Assembly (NCBI GenBank): GCA_024636595.1
Contig: JAGXGT010000052.1
Coordinates: 1 to 50,830 of the forward strand
Origin: Sphingomonadales bacterium
GTDB lineage: Bacteria; Pseudomonadota; Alphaproteobacteria; Sphingomonadales; Sphingomonadaceae
DNA: 50,830 nt
Direction: 5' to 3'
The notes below the pieces were generated by a model. It was not told the DNA's origin, searched no databases, and saw only the letters and a program-made list of their open reading frames with translations. How positions within the stretch are numbered: position 1 is the stretch's first letter; each line of letters begins with the position of its first letter. A program made the translations under genes and the position numbers. Of this stretch, positions 50,592-50,830 are shown piece by piece.

Positions 50592-50830
50592 TTATCGGTG
50601 CAGGACCTGCTGCACCGATTCGATGAATTTCGCGACCGATATCGGCTTTGAAACATAAGCCTCTGCCCCGGCACTCAATATCCGGTCTTCGTCACCCTTG
50701 CCCGCATAAGCGGTGACGGCCATGATCGGAATGATCTTGAGCTGACCGTCTTTCTTGATCTGCTCGATCAGTTCCAGACCACTGACGTGGGGAAGCTGGA
50801 TATCCATCACGATCAGATTCGGTACAAAGC
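50592..50830 (-). CDS. divK: Response regulator, DivK-like (partial)
   Basis: The C-terminal 78 or so residues of a single-domain receiver; the N-terminus lies beyond the right edge. The phosphoacceptor Asp is in NLIVMDIQLPHVSGLELI, followed by the switch Thr in MAVTAYAG and the conserved Lys in YVSKPIS. High similarity of LMDIQLP-type motifs to DivK and its placement by rpmG, as in other alphaproteobacteria, suggest DivK, a cell-cycle regulator acting through CckA and DivL-like kinases. The 3' end of the gene includes a 9-bp inverted repeat (50595-50620 region). Confidence 0.85.
   Translation of the reverse strand, partial: FVPNLIVMDIQLPHVSGLELIEQIKKDGQLKIIPIMAVTAYAGKGDEDRILSAGAEAYVSKPISVAKFIESVQQVLHR

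Noticed and set aside
50595..50620. Hairpin downstream of rpmG as a terminator
   Set aside because: The 9-bp inverted repeat lies in the 3' coding end of the divK-like gene and has no following T-run on either strand.
1..50830. CRISPR arrays, prophage, insertion sequences, toxin-antitoxin or restriction systems
   Set aside because: No regular direct-repeat arrays, no transposase, integrase, phage structural, toxin or methylase genes were found on either strand.

Overview
The window is a chromosomal housekeeping segment of an alphaproteobacterium. Gene content and order point to the Sphingomonadales, close to Sphingopyxis, Sphingorhabdus or Parasphingorhabdus. Supporting signs are the order rnd-lptC-lptA-lptB-rpoN, yebC-ruvC-ruvA-ruvB, GapR- and DUF1244-type small proteins, a DivK-like regulator beside rpmG, S9 and L13 ribosomal proteins with sphingomonad-like extensions, and a GC content of roughly 60 percent. 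The genus is inference only. I see no prophage, integron, insertion sequence, CRISPR array or defence island.

Layout: 0-5 kb holds TCA-cycle genes on the minus strand (mdh, sucD, sucA) separated by hairpin repeats. 5.3-7.5 kb is a coupled pair, a conserved unknown protein and a kinase-like phosphotransferase. 7.5-12.2 kb is again minus strand: threonine synthase, a membrane-anchored esterase, sdhB, a hotdog thioesterase and zapE. At 12.4-16.1 kb come a Wzx-like flippase, the rplM-rpsI operon and heme A synthase. At 16.1-17.1 kb a MerC-type membrane protein precedes a Zur-type Fur regulator, with a possible Zur box. At 17.2-22.2 kb run dxs, a HAD nucleotidase, dapD and a carotenoid oxygenase. 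At 22.3-25.8 kb lies the Holliday-junction cluster ruvB-ruvA-ruvC with DUF3147 and yebC.

25.9-32.3 kb is a mixed region: CPBP protease, YbjQ, GNAT, GapR-like, DUF1244, pyruvate kinase, a HAD hydrolase that seems to start at a non-standard ATC codon, rpmJ, galE and a DUF4136-like lipoprotein. 32.3-36.2 kb has an M14 carboxypeptidase, tRNA-Ser(GGA) and two tandem exported cyclophilin-like paralogs. 36.3-39.2 kb has alanine dehydrogenase and a coupled SDR-DUF5818-GNAT trio. 39.2-43.6 kb has rpoN, lptB, lptA, lptC and a frameshifted RNase D gene. 43.7-50.8 kb has a structured intergenic element, a double cold-shock-domain protein, a trypsin-like autotransporter, a Dps protein, a GDT1-family membrane protein, rpmG and the end of divK.

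The most striking non-coding signal is a set of about a dozen intergenic repeats of 70-140 bp. Most carry a hairpin at each end, with the ends inversely complementary to each other. They fall into two sequence classes. Functionally the window links carbon metabolism (TCA enzymes, pyruvate kinase, alanine dehydrogenase), envelope building (Lpt system, flippase, galE, autotransporter), isoprenoid supply and cleavage, and DNA repair. No clearly new multi-gene system was found. The best leads are the 5.3-7.5 kb gene pair, the merC-zur unit, the paired PPIases, the 43.7 kb folded element and the repeat families.
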